In this document: one piece after another, positions 33,627 through 44,709 of the stretch | Position numbering within the stretch: the first letter of the stretch is position 1 | How the letters are laid out: every line of letters begins with the position of its first letter | The notes under the pieces: model-generated | What the model was told of the DNA's origin: nothing | Database searches by the model: none | What the model saw: the letters and a program-made list of their open reading frames with translations, nothing else | Translations under genes and position numbers: made by a program | From: Harpalus rubripes | Lineage: Eukaryota > Arthropoda > Insecta > Coleoptera > Carabidae | Reading direction: 5' to 3' | Length of the DNA stretch: 64,000 nucleotides | Assembly: GCA_963082715.1 (NCBI GenBank) | Contig: OY720458.1 | Span: forward strand, 51,990,823 to 52,054,822

Positions 33627-34163
33627 TGGTGCATTCACAAATGAAAGTTAGGTTTATGGTTTTTGTTTAGATTTAAGTAAGTCATTCATAAATGCAAGTT
33701 TAATTTAACTCTAATTTAGTTTTGATTGTACTGACATCTATATAACTGCTTCAAAAATAAGACTGAAATATCGGTAGAGCAATACATAATAGATACCTGT
33801 GTGCCGTGAAACTGTCATTCGTTTGGCATTATTGGTTATATTTTAGCAATTAAATTTTGACAGCTCACTTTTATGTTCTTTTTGCATTTGTTTAAAAAGC
33901 TGTTTCCACCAAGTGAATACTAAATAAAGATGGGTGTATATATCAATATCGTTTCAGACTCGTTCTCATTGGTGAAGTTTGTGACGTCAAACTAAATCAT
34001 AAACCTAAAGTTTATACCTTGCAATGTTTCACTTTCTGATTTGGATTTAGAGACACTAAATTCTGAAGTGTGAATGGAGTCATTACATAATATGCGGCCA
34101 AAGTCTTTAAATCTAAAGTATAAACCATAAATCTAAACCTAATTTTTATTTGTGAATGTACCT
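33627..34163. mobile_element. PIF/Harbinger-like MITE, copy 2
   Basis: Ends TGGTGCATTCACAAATGAAA and, inverted, AGGTACATTCACAAATAAAA. TTA follows the right end; the left flank is changed. Same orientation as the 40 kb copy. TGACGTCA at 33982-33989. Confidence 0.85.
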
Positions 34164-34397
34164 TTACAGTGCGGGAGACTCTAGTTAAATATATTATATT
34201 ATAACATGAGAATAAAGAGTATGTATAATAAAATAAATATAATTTTTGTGATGCTATTATCAATACTTTGACGAAGGTCCATAAGACTTTAGAAATCTGA
34301 AACATTAGTAAACAACAAATTTATAATATATACAATTTATTTTATGGAAGACGGGTCTCGACTTTCTCATCGCTCTGGGGCCACCACTAACATAACA
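34164..34397. other. Spacer
   Basis: Plain AT-rich sequence between two MITEs. Confidence 0.4.
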
Positions 34398-34640
34398 GCG
34401 TTTTCAGCATACACAGTGCAAGCGGACACTGAGTGCAACAAATCACGTGACCACACTGAACGAGTTCTGCCCTAATCTGGTGGCAGTGCTAGTATAGCCG
34501 CCATATTTGCACTGACACTATCGCACTTGCCTAGGGAGTCAGTGCACAAAAGTCGCACTGAGCCAGTACACAGTGCAACTTTTTCTTAAGCTGAAAACGC
34601 TCAGTGCGAAAAAGTGGGCACTCAACTTGTAAGCTGAAAA
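34398..34640 (+). mobile_element. MITE with CGTTTTCAGC repeats, copy 2
   Basis: GCGTTTTCAGCATACACAGT at the left and, inverted, GGTTTTCAGCTTACAAGTTG at the right. Shares TCACGTGA (34443-34450), GACCACACTGAACGAG and CTTGCCTAGGGAGTCAGTGC with 30131-30423. Confidence 0.75.
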
Positions 34641-35642
34641 CCAAATGCACTTATTTTCTCACAAAATCTTTAAATTATTTTGCTTTAGAAATTGTATCTA
34701 TTGTTCGAAACTTTTAAGAATCACACTTATTTCTAAGGAAATAAAAACATTGTTATTCATTTATTATAGTTTTATTTATAAGTAATATTTATTACAAAAG
34801 ATAAAACTAAATATTACAATGAACTCGTAAGAAACAATTGAAAGAATACCACTTTTATTGGAGAAAGAGTTATTTCGAAAATTAACCAAATAAAAAACGA
34901 CGCCACATTGTGGTTCAAGGGTTAAGAATCCGTTATATCTTATTTCCCTTGAGGAAGGTATAAATAATAGGTTTGTTAGCACACCAATCAGAAACCGTCA
35001 CAAACCATTCTGAGCGGGCGCATCTGTTTAAAAGTGTTCGCACAAGAGAAATTTTAAATCGATTAAAAATCATCTGTTCGTTAAGCAAAATATTTCAATC
35101 CCTGATCAGTTTCCAACGATTAGAACAGTCCACGAATTTTAAAGAAATTTTTAGTTTCTGACATGCGCAGTGGCTATTAGTGAGCATAGTTCCACTAGTA
35201 CGGTGACTAGTACTAGCCAAAACGACAGACCAAATATTATCATTTATTATAAATTCCACCACTAAATATTTGCCATATTGTCATATAGATTATCGAGTAT
35301 AAATTTAAGAAAACCAGATATACGCAGGAATAAATTTTAAAGATTATATATTCATTCCGTTGCAATGACAAATAACGGCAACAACAATAAACATAAGATA
35401 AAATCCTTTCCAGATGGTAGTAAGAACAATAACCTTTTTCTGTTCGCAGAACACAAAAATTTCCAATCAGTTTGCAACCAATTTCATACTACGCATGCGT
35501 ACTGAAAAATTACCAATTAGTTGCTTGTTTTGTTATGCGGACAAACCTAATGTACATCGAAATGTTTTTTGTAAAAATAAATGCTGGTTGACAGATTTGG
35601 AATCTAAACTAAAGAGCCATTAAGAATGTATAATTGTATTAA
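34641..35642. other. No recognisable feature
   Basis: Short frames at 34776-34982, 34973-35161 and 35414-35623 have no recognisable domain. CGCATGCG occurs near 35490. Confidence 0.4.
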
Positions 35643-35730
35643 ATAAATAAATAAATAAATATATCATCACGGCTTATTACCCATTGCTGGGTGTGCCAAT
35701 CTGCTTTGTGCACAGATGCCGGTAATGATG
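35643..35730 (-). mobile_element. SINE 3' fragment (minus)
   Basis: AATAAATAAATAAATATATC, ATCACGGCTTATTACCCATT, then TGCCGGTAATGATGA, where it ends abruptly next to a LINE fragment. Confidence 0.8.
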
Positions 35731-35739
35731 AAATAATAA

Positions 35740-36006
35740 TAATTTATAAGGTATTGTTGTGCTAAATTCCACCATCGTCGCATTGATACGATCTGTAATT
35801 ACTCCAACTGTCTAACTGAGATCAATGTTATTTCTTTGGACTGCCGTAGAAAAATCCAATCATGTTTATATCTCTATAAACTTGTAAATAATCTGATTGA
35901 TGATGCTCATTCGCTAGCTTGCCTAAATTTTGGGGTACCTCGCTTAGGCTCTCTACGTAAATTAACCTTCATATACAGCACCCCTAGAACAAACTATGAA
36001 CTTTGA
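35740..36006 (+). pseudogene. LINE C-terminal fragment
   Basis: Translation across 35740-36006 reads INVISLDCRRKIQSCLYLYK, LVNNLIDDAHSLACLNF, GVPRLGSLRKLTFIY and STPRTNYEL. It aligns with the C-terminal region of the LINEs at 46505-47059 (-) and 58287-58948 (+), which share ISLxxRRKIxSxLxLYK and RTNYE. Both ends are cut off; SINE pieces lie on either side. Confidence 0.75.
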
Positions 36007-36007
36007 T

Positions 36008-36122
36008 CGCCCGCACGGTACAAATATGTCATCATCATTACCGATATCTGGGAACAAAGCAGATTGGCACACCCAGCAATGGGTAATATGCCGTGATGAT
36101 ATATTTATTTTATTTATTTATC
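36008..36122 (+). mobile_element. SINE 3' half (plus)
   Basis: Begins CGCCCGCACGGTACAAATAT and runs to the TTTATTTTATTTATTTAT tail. Joined without spacer to the LINE fragment. Confidence 0.8.
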
Positions 36123-36744
36123 TCCAATTAGACAGTTGTGTGCTACATTGAACACTGTGTCCATATACATTAACAATATTGATATTTTCTAAGATATAAA
36201 TATGGAAAACAAATTATGAACTATTTCTTGTCTGATCTTTAGCAATTAAATTGAGTTATTTCTATTTCTAATATTGTTACTTCATTATTTCACAGTTTTC
36301 TAGTAACTACACTGTATTTAGTGTATTTATCCTTGTTTTTGCCAATAATCTTCTGTAATTGCGAACATCTATTCCTGTTGAATGATTACTAATAAATAAA
36401 TAAATAAATAATAATAAAAATTGTATTAATATTGCCTAGATATGATATTCTATTTCTCTATTCTCATGCCACAAATGTAATTTTGAAAATATTTTCCCAT
36501 TCTTCCTGAAGTGTCAAACGGAGTCCATTTATTCATATATCAACGGCCTCCATCAATGAAGACCAATTTGGTGCGGGCTTCCATTTATATTCCTGTCCAC
36601 ACTATCACTGAAACTCCTTCAGGGTTAAATTGACGGTTAAAAATGCACTTCGCAAATCGTTACCCTATTTGTTAAATGATGGAAATAAAAATTTAATGAA
36701 AATGTAGGTAGGTAGAAGTGTAACAGTGTTTCACCGTTTTATGT
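36123..36744. other. No recognisable feature
   Basis: AT-rich spacer with an AATAAATAAATAAATAATAA-like tract near 36390, possibly a repeat tail. Confidence 0.4.
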
Positions 36745-37690
36745 ATGAACAACCAACTTCGCTCCATCAACTGCATGTCGTTGTTTTTAGATATACCTAT
36801 GATTTCCAAAATATTCTGTCATTGCTCGATGAAGTATCAATTGCAGCTAGTACTTTTCATTATTTATATTAACGACCTTAACCTTGTTTTTCAGGATGAT
36901 ACAGATTCAATAATTTACGCTGATGACACATCGTTGATAGTTTCCGCAAAATAAAATAATTCATTACAAGATAAATGTAAAAACAATTTGATTAACATGC
37001 TAAATTGATGTAATAATAACTTACTTTACCTAAATGAAACTAAGACGAATTATATACGCTTCCATACTCATCAGAATTCAAATAATATGAATATTGACGT
37101 TGCTATCGGAAATAATCAAATTAACAGAGTTAGTTCATCTAAAATCTTAGGTTTCACATTTGATGAACACTTAAATTGGAAAAATCACTGTGAACTAATT
37201 ATTACAAATTTAAACAAACTATGTTACCCAATTAAACATTTAAAACAATACTTATCTGTTTATGAAATATTAACAGTTTATTAACTAAAAGCCCAATCTA
37301 TCCTCAGGTACAGTGTCACTTTTTGGGGTGTTTCTACTCTTTTCAAAAACGTTTTCGTAAGTCTGAAGAGAGTGCTTCGGTGTATTATGAACTTAAAAAC
37401 GCAGGAAATGTGCAGAAATATTTTTAAGTACAAATTCTTAACTTTGTCTGGTCTTTTTATATATGAAACTTCTTTACACATATTCCAAAATAAAAACAAT
37501 TTTACTCAAATCAAGATGTTCATAATTTCGATACAAGGAGGAAAAATGAACTTAGAGCGCCTACTAATAGATTAAAAATAAGTAGTTCATCTCCAAATAC
37601 TTTAGGAATACAAATTTACAATCATTTGCCCTCATTACTTACAGAGTCAAAATCCATAACAACGTTTAAACCAATACTAAAACAAATTTC
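36745..37690 (+). pseudogene. Jockey/CR1-type LINE reverse transcriptase remnant
   Basis: Conceptual translation shows LVLFIIYINDLNLVFQ and SIIYADDTSLIVSAK, with the YADD catalytic box. After stops it continues INRVSSSKILGFTFDEHLNW, KNHCELIITNLNKLCYPI, SILRYSVTFWG, VLRCIMNLK, CRNIFKYKFLTLSGLFIYET. This is the standard palm-to-thumb and C-terminal order of Jockey-type LINEs. The PQGS block is degenerate. Several stops and a frameshift near 37560. Confidence 0.85.
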
Positions 37691-39017
37691 TTAGAGAACA
37701 GTATTTATATGATCTGAATGAATATTTTATATTATTTATTATTTTTATTATTTATTTATTTATTATTAGTATACAGGTGAGAAATTTCTTGATTAAAAAT
37801 TTCCCTCATAAGTGTGTCTCTACTGACACAAATTCACTCTGCAAGGCTACCAATTCACCAACGTTGAAGTTATTCTATAGATAGCTATTTGTTTCCGTCA
37901 AATATGTGAAAAGACGCAATGGAATTATTCGTTGGGTAAATATATAAAATATAAATATTTAAAACATTAAATATATTTAATAAAAATATATCTGTTTTAA
38001 TATAGGTATGCGAAAATTCACTTTAATATTTATTTAGTTTAATTAAATTTTACAATCACAACAGATCTCATTTATATAAGTCCGTCTCCTAGGGTTTGAA
38101 ATGAAATCTTAAACTTATTGAGATTCAGATTTTTGTCTTAAGATTAATCAAAGCTTTTGTGCTTATTAATTTCACAAACCAGAACAATAATCGGTGCAAA
38201 TTCAATGCAAAACGAGGAAATGTGGGTTGTTCAATTTTATGAGCAAAATTATTCCTGGTTCGGAGATTTTCTTATTTTCCATATTATGCCTTCTATCTGC
38301 ATTGGAATTCTTATTTTGACTTTCAAACGAAACCGGGAACAATCATTGCTCCTATTCAAATGAGAATCCGACGAATTATTGTCAGATTTACGTGTTGTTG
38401 AGGGGTGCTGCTTTTCATTTTCTTAAAGCGAAAGTACTAACGGCAACGATAAACCTGTGTACACGATGAGCTTCTTACGATAAACAGTTTTAAACATTCC
38501 AACAGTCTCATTTACATTTTTTCTCAAGTTTAAGGCGGTCTCTATCACCCCGACGACTGCTGCATTCCAAATGAAGCAGATGATTCAAGGAAAATTCCTT
38601 CCCTATAATATTTGTTAGGTCTTTACGTAATGCTAGCAGTTGCAGAACTCTCAAAACTATTTTCAAAAAGGATTTTTCATTCCCACTTGAAAGAAAACCA
38701 GAGGAAAGAGTCAGATAGCAAACGTTTACTTTTCAGTAAAGTTATTGAAACTTATTTTATGAATCATATATTTATTTTAATATTTTCCTTTCGTGTCCAA
38801 AGCCTCAATTTAAAAAATTAAACTGCGGTTTTTCTAATACAAATATAATATAAAACCAAATAAAATGACTACGTAAAAGTATGTAAATAACTTCAAAGAA
38901 ATACTTCCAATAATTAATTTCTACGCTGCAAAAATACGCATTGTTGATCATGGAATAGTTGGTAAAATGGAAAATCAGTTTCTCTTTGAAAACTTTGTGT
39001 TTATCGATTTTATGAAA
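37691..39017. other. No recognisable feature
   Basis: Frames at 38157-38363 and 38612-38821 have no known domain. TTATTATTTTTATTATTTAT-like tract at about 37730-37770 may be the tail of the preceding LINE. Confidence 0.45.
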
Positions 39018-39251
39018 TCATATTAACAGCAAAAGTAAATAGTGAACATACTCTTTTACAAGGTGTCTTAGATCAAATATAATACCCAAGTCTTTGATAC
39101 TTGACACTCGTGTTAAAAAATCACTACCTATGAAATACATGTACTTACATACATGTTTTTTGACAGAATATGTCATAACCTTACATTCAGAGATGTTATA
39201 TGGTAGAGAGTTTGAAGAAATCCAATCCAACAAGTTTTCTATTATATCAAG

Positions 39252-39939
39252 CAAGGACCCGAACCGTAACGAAACTGTAACCGAAAACTGCACCGATATT
39301 TGACTGTTTATGAAACCATAACCGAAAACCGAAACTTATATTTTCTTTCTTCAAATATGGAAACCGAAAACTGATACAAAAAATTAATTTATTCTGTAAC
39401 CGAAAACATAGCCGAACTGAAATAATATGTTCAGGCTTTCGAATTCGTAAAAAATAGTTTTTTATTTATAAAAATTGAAAGTATTTTACTCAATTTCTTA
39501 TTTATTATTTGCATTTATAATAAAATTAATTACTCATTTGTTAAAACGATTTTCAATCAAACACCCTTCTAGAATTATTATTAAAACAAGATTAAAATCA
39601 TAATAATTTACGAACTGTATTTAATTTATGTATGTTGCAAAAATAAACTTAAGAACATTTATAGGAATACTTTAAATTAAAATTTTATTACATTACGAAA
39701 TCGAAATACAAAACATTTATATTATCTTGCAAAAAAATAAAAACAGCTAATTTTTAATTTCGGCCAGCCCGAAAAATCCGAAACCGTAACGAAACCCAGA
39801 TTTATTTGTTTATTTAAACGTAACGAAAACCAGTATAATATTATCAAAAAACCGTTACCGACAACCGAAACTGTATTTTTATTAATGTAAAAACTGTTAA
39901 CCGTAACCGAACCCTAAATTTTTTCTGTTCGAGTCCCTG
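39252..39939. mobile_element. Non-autonomous hAT element, 688 bp
   Basis: Ends CAAGGACCCGAACCGTAACG and, inverted, CAGGGACTCGAACAG. Flanks ATATCAAG (39244-39251) and TTATCAAG (39940-39947) match at 7 of 8. AACCGAAAACC/GTAACGAAAC motifs are repeated many times near both ends. Non-coding. Confidence 0.87.
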
Positions 39940-39991
39940 TTATCAAGCTGCATGTTATGAGAATCATCATCATTATTATTAATAACTTTAA

Positions 39992-40501
39992 AGGTGCATT
40001 CACAAATGAAAATTAGGTTTATGGTTTTTGTTTAGATTTAAGTAAGTCATTCATAAATGCAACTTTAATTTAACTCTAATTTAGTTTTGATTGTAGTGAC
40101 ATCTATGTAAATGCTTCAAAAACAAGATTAAAATATCGGTAGAGCAATACATAATAGATACCCGTCATTCGCTTGGCATTATTGGTTATATTTCAGCAAT
40201 TAAGTTTTGCCAGTCTCCTTGTTCTTCTCGCATTTGGCCGAATCTACCAAGTGATTACTACATAAAGATGGATGTATATTTCTGTATCGTTTTAGACTCG
40301 ATCTCATTTGTGAAATTTGTGACGTCAAACTAAATCATAAAGCTAAAGTTTGGACTTTGCAATGTTTAGCTTTATGATTTGGATTTAGAGACACTAAATT
40401 CTGAAGCGTGAATGGAGTCATAACATAATATGCGGCCAAGGTCTTTAAATCTAAAGTGTAAAACATAAATCTAAACCTAATTTTCATTTGTGAATGTACC
40501 T
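39992..40501. mobile_element. PIF/Harbinger-like MITE, copy 3, 510 bp
   Basis: Ends AGGTGCATTCACAAATGAAA and, inverted, AGGTACATTCACAAATGAAA, with TAA on both sides (39989-39991, 40502-40504). TGACGTCA at 40320-40327. It sits in the reverse transcriptase of the minus-strand LINE. Confidence 0.9.
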
Positions 40502-40575
40502 TAAATATCTTTAAATCATCTGCACATAACAGTGCACACACAGAATGCAAATGACGAGTGATATTATTGACAAAC

Positions 40576-41096
40576 GGCGGGATCAATTTATCAATAAAAG
40601 CAAAATACAAGAAATATTATCAACATTCAAACAAAAATTATTACAGTCGGATCTAGAATCTCTTGAACATTCTTCATTTAATCTATTCTACAAATCTCTC
40701 AAAAATAATTCAGATACTGAACCATATTTGAAAATGAATATGCCTATTATCAAAACTCAGATAATTTGTCAGATTAGACTATCCAGTAAACGTGGCCTTA
40801 AGATATATTATAAAAATATGAAATACGAACTAAAAAGCACAGAACTTTGTACTATCTGTAATAAACACAGTTTAGAAACTTTATAATAATAATGCATTTA
40901 TTTGTTATACCACTTTTTCATAGAATGCCCCTTGTATCAAAATATAAGAAACACTTATCTACAGAAATATAACACAGATAATACAACAGAAAATAACTTC
41001 ACGAAACTATTCACTGATCCTACAATTGATAAAATTAATGTAATATTTTATTACTCACTCACGGCTTTTAAAATACGTAGTTTTTGCATAAATGAA
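40576..41096 (+). pseudogene. LINE C-terminal domain with reverse-transcriptase-type zinc motif
   Basis: Translation: FKQKLLQSDLESLEHSSFNL, IICQIRLSSKRGLKIYYKNM, ELCTICNKHSLETL, then after a short disruption LYHFFIECPLYQNIR. The CxxC...HFFxxCP pattern is the zinc-binding segment near the C-terminus of many LINE proteins. The disruption at about 40884-40905 adds a stop and frame change. It ends SFCINE at a stop. Confidence 0.8.
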
Positions 41097-41356
41097 TAAT
41101 AGTATTATACTAATGGCTTTACAGTTTCTTGTACAATAATAATGAAAGTTTTGAATTATTTAAGTGTTTGTTGGATATATTATGGTAGTAACATGTATTT
41201 TTGTATGTATATTTACATGTAGGTATGTATATAGCATAGTATGTAATAATGTAATGTATTATAATATGTAGTAACCAGAATTGTTGTCAATCTCCTTTTC
41301 TTTTTGTATGATATGTTGTCTCTATAGCAAATAAACGTTGAATTGAATTGAATTGA
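40576..41356 (+). mobile_element. 5'-truncated LINE 3' end with zinc-binding C-terminus
   Basis: Flanked by an exact 13 bp duplication ATTATTGACAAAC (40563-40575, 41357-41369), as expected of target-primed insertion, and ending in repeated TTGAA. The coding remnant is described separately. Confidence 0.88.
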
Positions 41357-41395
41357 ATTATTGACAAACAGTATAAAATAATATATGTAATTCAT

Positions 41396-42233
41396 AATAA
41401 TTATTAAAACATTCTGGTACGACCATTCATTAGTCTTAAAGAACAGTAACCGTTTGACATTTGAAGACTATTCACATGTATGAGAGAGAATATACTCTCT
41501 CGAAATATTGGAAGCAGTTAATAAAAAGTAATGTCCCATAAGTTTGGAAATATTTAGGTCAATGTGTCTCGTTAATATTAGTTACATTTGTGAAATGAAA
41601 TCAATAATACCCTTTTCCTCCAGTGCGATGTGGATATGGAGGAGAGGCCTATATATTTCGCAGTGACCGGCAAATCTCAAATCTGAATGCACATTTGGGT
41701 CGTTGACATATATAGTATAGATGGTACGATTGTCACGTTGTAATCGTCCTAGATCTCAAGGGACCGTAATTCACATTCAGATTAGAGTGGCCATGCATAT
41801 CTAGCAGAATATTATTGCGAGAAATAAAATCGCATCCTCGTATCTACGAAACGTCAGCAGACAGCAGACAAGGCATGCTTTCCTTTGCAGTACAGCAAAT
41901 ATGTCATACAGTTATTGAGTTAGCTTTTCCGGGCACATAACAAATAAAAATATGTAAAATCCACCAGACTTTAATGGAAGATGTAAATTCAAAATGAAAA
42001 TACCAATCTCAATGGAAAACTGTTATGAAATGCCATTATAATCATAAATAGACAATTGCCACGACGATTTCTCCCAATATTGTTCACTTCAAAGAATGTT
42101 TCTGTGTCCTATACAGAAAATTAAATATGATTTCAAACTTAATAACACTTGTAATCGAAGGACTTTAATTGAATCTGAAATAGAACCCAATATTTAACTA
42201 AACATTAATTCAATATCCGCTTGTTTTCTTCAT
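41396..42233. other. No recognisable feature
   Basis: A stretch with more balanced composition (about 41620-41830) may be a coding remnant, but no domain can be named. AATCTGAATG and its complement CATTCAGATT lie about 100 bp apart. Confidence 0.4.
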
Positions 42234-43240
42234 TGTGACTTTTTGCTATTTGCAGACGAACTTGAATTTTTCAAAGTAATAAATTCTCCTGAAAATAACT
42301 TATATGTTCAAGAGGACTTATTAAGGCTATATAATTATTGTTGTATGAATGATCTCAAATTAAATTTAGATAAATGCTACATAGTAAGCTATACCAGAAA
42401 TAGAAATGTAATTACATATCCCTACAACATAAATGGAATAAACATTACGCGAAAAACATCTATCCGTGATTTTGGAATTATTTTTGATTGCAAACTTCTT
42501 TCAATGAGCATGTTGATTTTATAGTTAAAAAGGGATATAACCCCCTAGGCTTCATATATAGAATGTCCAAATGTTATTATAAGAAGGAAACATTAATCTT
42601 GTTATATAATGCATTTGTACGTCCAACCATGGAATACGCATCACAAATATGGAATCCAATGTATAATAAAAATATTGTTCTTGTTGAATCAGTGCAAAGA
42701 AAATTTGTTTCTCTATTGAATTATAAGTTCCATATGAACAATATATCTTACGAAAATACCTCTAGGGATTTAAAATTATTATCTCTTGAGCGAAGAAGAA
42801 CTAATGCTGATATGATACTTTTATTTAAAGTATTCAACAATTTAATTGACAATCATAATATTATTGACAAATTCCATCTTTGCGTATCACTTATAAACAC
42901 AAGAAATAATAACCTATTTTATATCCCAAGAGTCAATTCTAATAATTATAAAAACTCACCTGTTAACAAAATAATGTCATCCTACAATAATTCATTTCAA
43001 CATCTTGATTTTTTCTATTTAAACATGCATCAACTTAAAAGTGCACTTTGTAATCTAGATTAAGTTACAATAATCAGAATGTTATTTTGTTTATACTTTT
43101 ATGCTAAATGTTCGACTGTAAACTTTGTAAATACTTTGCAAATTGTTAATACTTTGTAGATTGTTAATATGTGGAAGCCCATAAATGGATAACTGTCGGC
43201 TTCCCAAATAAACCAAAAAAAATAATAAAAAATAATAAAA
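42234..43240 (+). mobile_element. LINE, 3' half of reverse transcriptase ORF with poly-A-like tail
   Basis: 5'-truncated, with coding remnant 42243-43063, short 3' UTR and an AAAAAATAATAAAAAATAAT tail at about 43216-43240. Confidence 0.85.
42243..43063 (+). pseudogene. LINE reverse transcriptase C-terminal half
   Basis: First frame: LLFADELEFFKVINSPE (catalytic FADD altered to FADE), YNYCCMNDLKLNLDKC, SIRDFGIIFDCKL. A one-step frameshift near 42500 gives FNEHVDFIVKKGYNPLGFIY, LYNAFVRPTMEYASQIWNP, SVQRKFVSLLNYKF, LERRRTNADMILLFKVFNNL, ending at 43063. Related to the fragments at 39.0, 46.5 and 58.3 kb. The altered catalytic residue and frameshift mean it is inactive. Confidence 0.88.
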
Positions 43241-43457
43241 TTAGTATTTCTTTTTGAATAAAATAAAAGTTTGCAATCAAATTTTAAGAAACATATTATA
43301 CATTACTTATGCCTGGTTTCTCCACAGTAACTTAAGTTGATGCTTATTGAAGTGCTACTTAATTGTAAGTAGGTGTTATATCTCAATTGCGTTGCACCAG
43401 CAAATTTAAATGCGAACTTAACTTATGTCACAAATTAAATTGGCAACAACGTAAAAT

Positions 43458-43690
43458 ATGTCAAACTTGTCACTGTTTATCAGTGTTTATATGCTTGTAT
43501 TCGTTTCAACAGTTTTCGATATGGATTTACCGGATTTCCCTAAATTTGGCGAAGTTAACGTCGTGGATAATGTGGACGGAGTTGATTTTGTTGATATTGT
43601 CGAAAATGTTAGAATCCCGCGACAAACATATAACAGAATTGATTTGTTCTAATTATTTGACGACAAAGATTTTCTGTCAATAGTTGTTAT
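43458..43690 (+). pseudogene. PIF/Harbinger transposase N-terminal remnant
   Basis: MDLPDFPKFGEVNVVDNVDG then VRIPRQTYNRIDLF, a stop, LFDDKDFLS. The pattern (R.pR...R.npfe.fdd.eF) is that of the region ahead of the HTH and DDE nuclease in Harbinger-type transposases. Everything after it is deleted. Confidence 0.6.
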
Positions 43691-44068
43691 AGATGGACCA
43701 CCGCCAGTTCTATAAACAAAAGTCTTTTCCTTCGCCCATGTCTTCCTCGCACTAGCCTTCATATTTGCCCCCATTTTTTGCAGGCTTGCCACATCTCTGT
43801 ATACATTTAATAAATTTTTATTAAATGTTGCGGCAATTAAATTCCAAGTATTTTTCGTTTGTATATTTGACACAGCATTAATTTTTTTAAAATTTTTTGA
43901 TGATCTCTTTATATTGATCCACAACTTCCAATAGCAATTTTTTTCTTCTTTGCTGTAATTTGTACGTTTCTTGTCCATATCGCTGAAGACTTGTACCGTA
44001 ACTCTACAAAACGAAACAAATTTATCGTGAACTGATATGACAACTGCCATATATGACACATAAGTCAC
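43649..44068 (-). pseudogene. Myb/SANT-like DNA-binding protein of a Harbinger element
   Basis: Minus-strand frame contains KKRTNYSKEEKNCYWKLW, INAVSNIQTKNTWNLIAATF, YRDVASLQKMGANMKASARK and YRTGGGPS. This is the tri-helical Myb/SANT-like domain (here with one W to G change in the third helix, where QKMW is usual) followed by the tTGGGP motif found in insect Harbinger accessory proteins. The protein normally helps the transposase bind DNA and enter the nucleus. The C-terminal part is lost; the first ~30 residues may be vector-like sequence before MDKKRTNY. Confidence 0.8.
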
Positions 44069-44205
44069 TGTTTTTTTTTTCGACTTACATTAAAGTGCTA
44101 CTTACGTCTTACATTTTGACATTTTTGCGTGGTGCAACAGTTTACGGTGGAACTTATGAATAAGTCACGACTTAAGTCTTAAGTTGCTCTGGAGAAACCG
44201 AGATA

Positions 44206-44500
44206 TAATCCTTAATTGCTCCAGTGGTGTTCCTCAAGCTTTCAGAATGTTTCTTTTATAAATAATGAGGATGCTGTTTATCTATTTTATTTACAATGAA
44301 TTTATCTTGACATCAAACGATATTACAGTCTGAATTGAATTAAGTTTTGTGTTCAATTAATTTTTTAAAAAATAGTCTTCAAATAATCCACTATAGTAGA
44401 TTCGTCAGTAATTTTGTTGCTGTGTAAATTTACATTGTTCAACTAGAACACAATATTATTTAATAATTTTTTCCACGACTGTCCAAAAGGTTGATGGTGT
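44206..44500 (+). pseudogene. LINE reverse transcriptase scrap, duplicate 1
   Basis: NCSSGVPQAFRMFLL at the start resembles the SGVPQGSxLxPLLF block. The ~295 bp segment recurs in direct orientation at 45509-45786 with over 90 percent apparent identity. Confidence 0.6.
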
Positions 44501-44511
44501 GTATTGGCCTA

Positions 44512-44620
44512 ATGTCCGTTTACACCGGTATCACTTATTTGTTCCCCTTAGCTAAGCGCGTTTTAGTTGGTAAGTAGCCCTTAAGCTTAAATGGTTTGCA
44601 CGGATGGAATATAGTTGTCG

Positions 44621-44709
<89 letters not shown>

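Larger units (their letters stand above)
39018..41395 (-). mobile_element. Minus-strand LINE reverse transcriptase fragment, split by three insertions
   Basis: Host LINE pieces on the minus strand: about 41370-41395 (YFILFV), 40502-40575 (NNITRHLHSVCALLCADDLK, IF), 39940-39991 (VINNNDDDSHNMQ) and 39018-39251 (LDIIENLLDWISSNS, LPYNISECKVMTYSVKKH, SSIKDLGIIFD). They follow the usual order up to the region after the FADD box (here CADD). The breaks are a plus-strand LINE (40576-41356), a PIF-like MITE (39992-40501) and a hAT (39252-39939), each with a target duplication. Taking out the MITE and hAT gives a continuous frame. Confidence 0.82.
43313..44203. mobile_element. PIF/Harbinger element, deletion derivative
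   Basis: Inverted ends GGTTTCTCCACAGTAACTTA (left) and, inverted, GGTTTCTCCAGAGCAACTTA (right). It holds the start of a transposase on the plus strand and a Myb/SANT-like protein on the minus strand, the two-gene layout of PIF/Harbinger. The target duplication is unclear (TTATG left, TATAA right). Confidence 0.78.
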
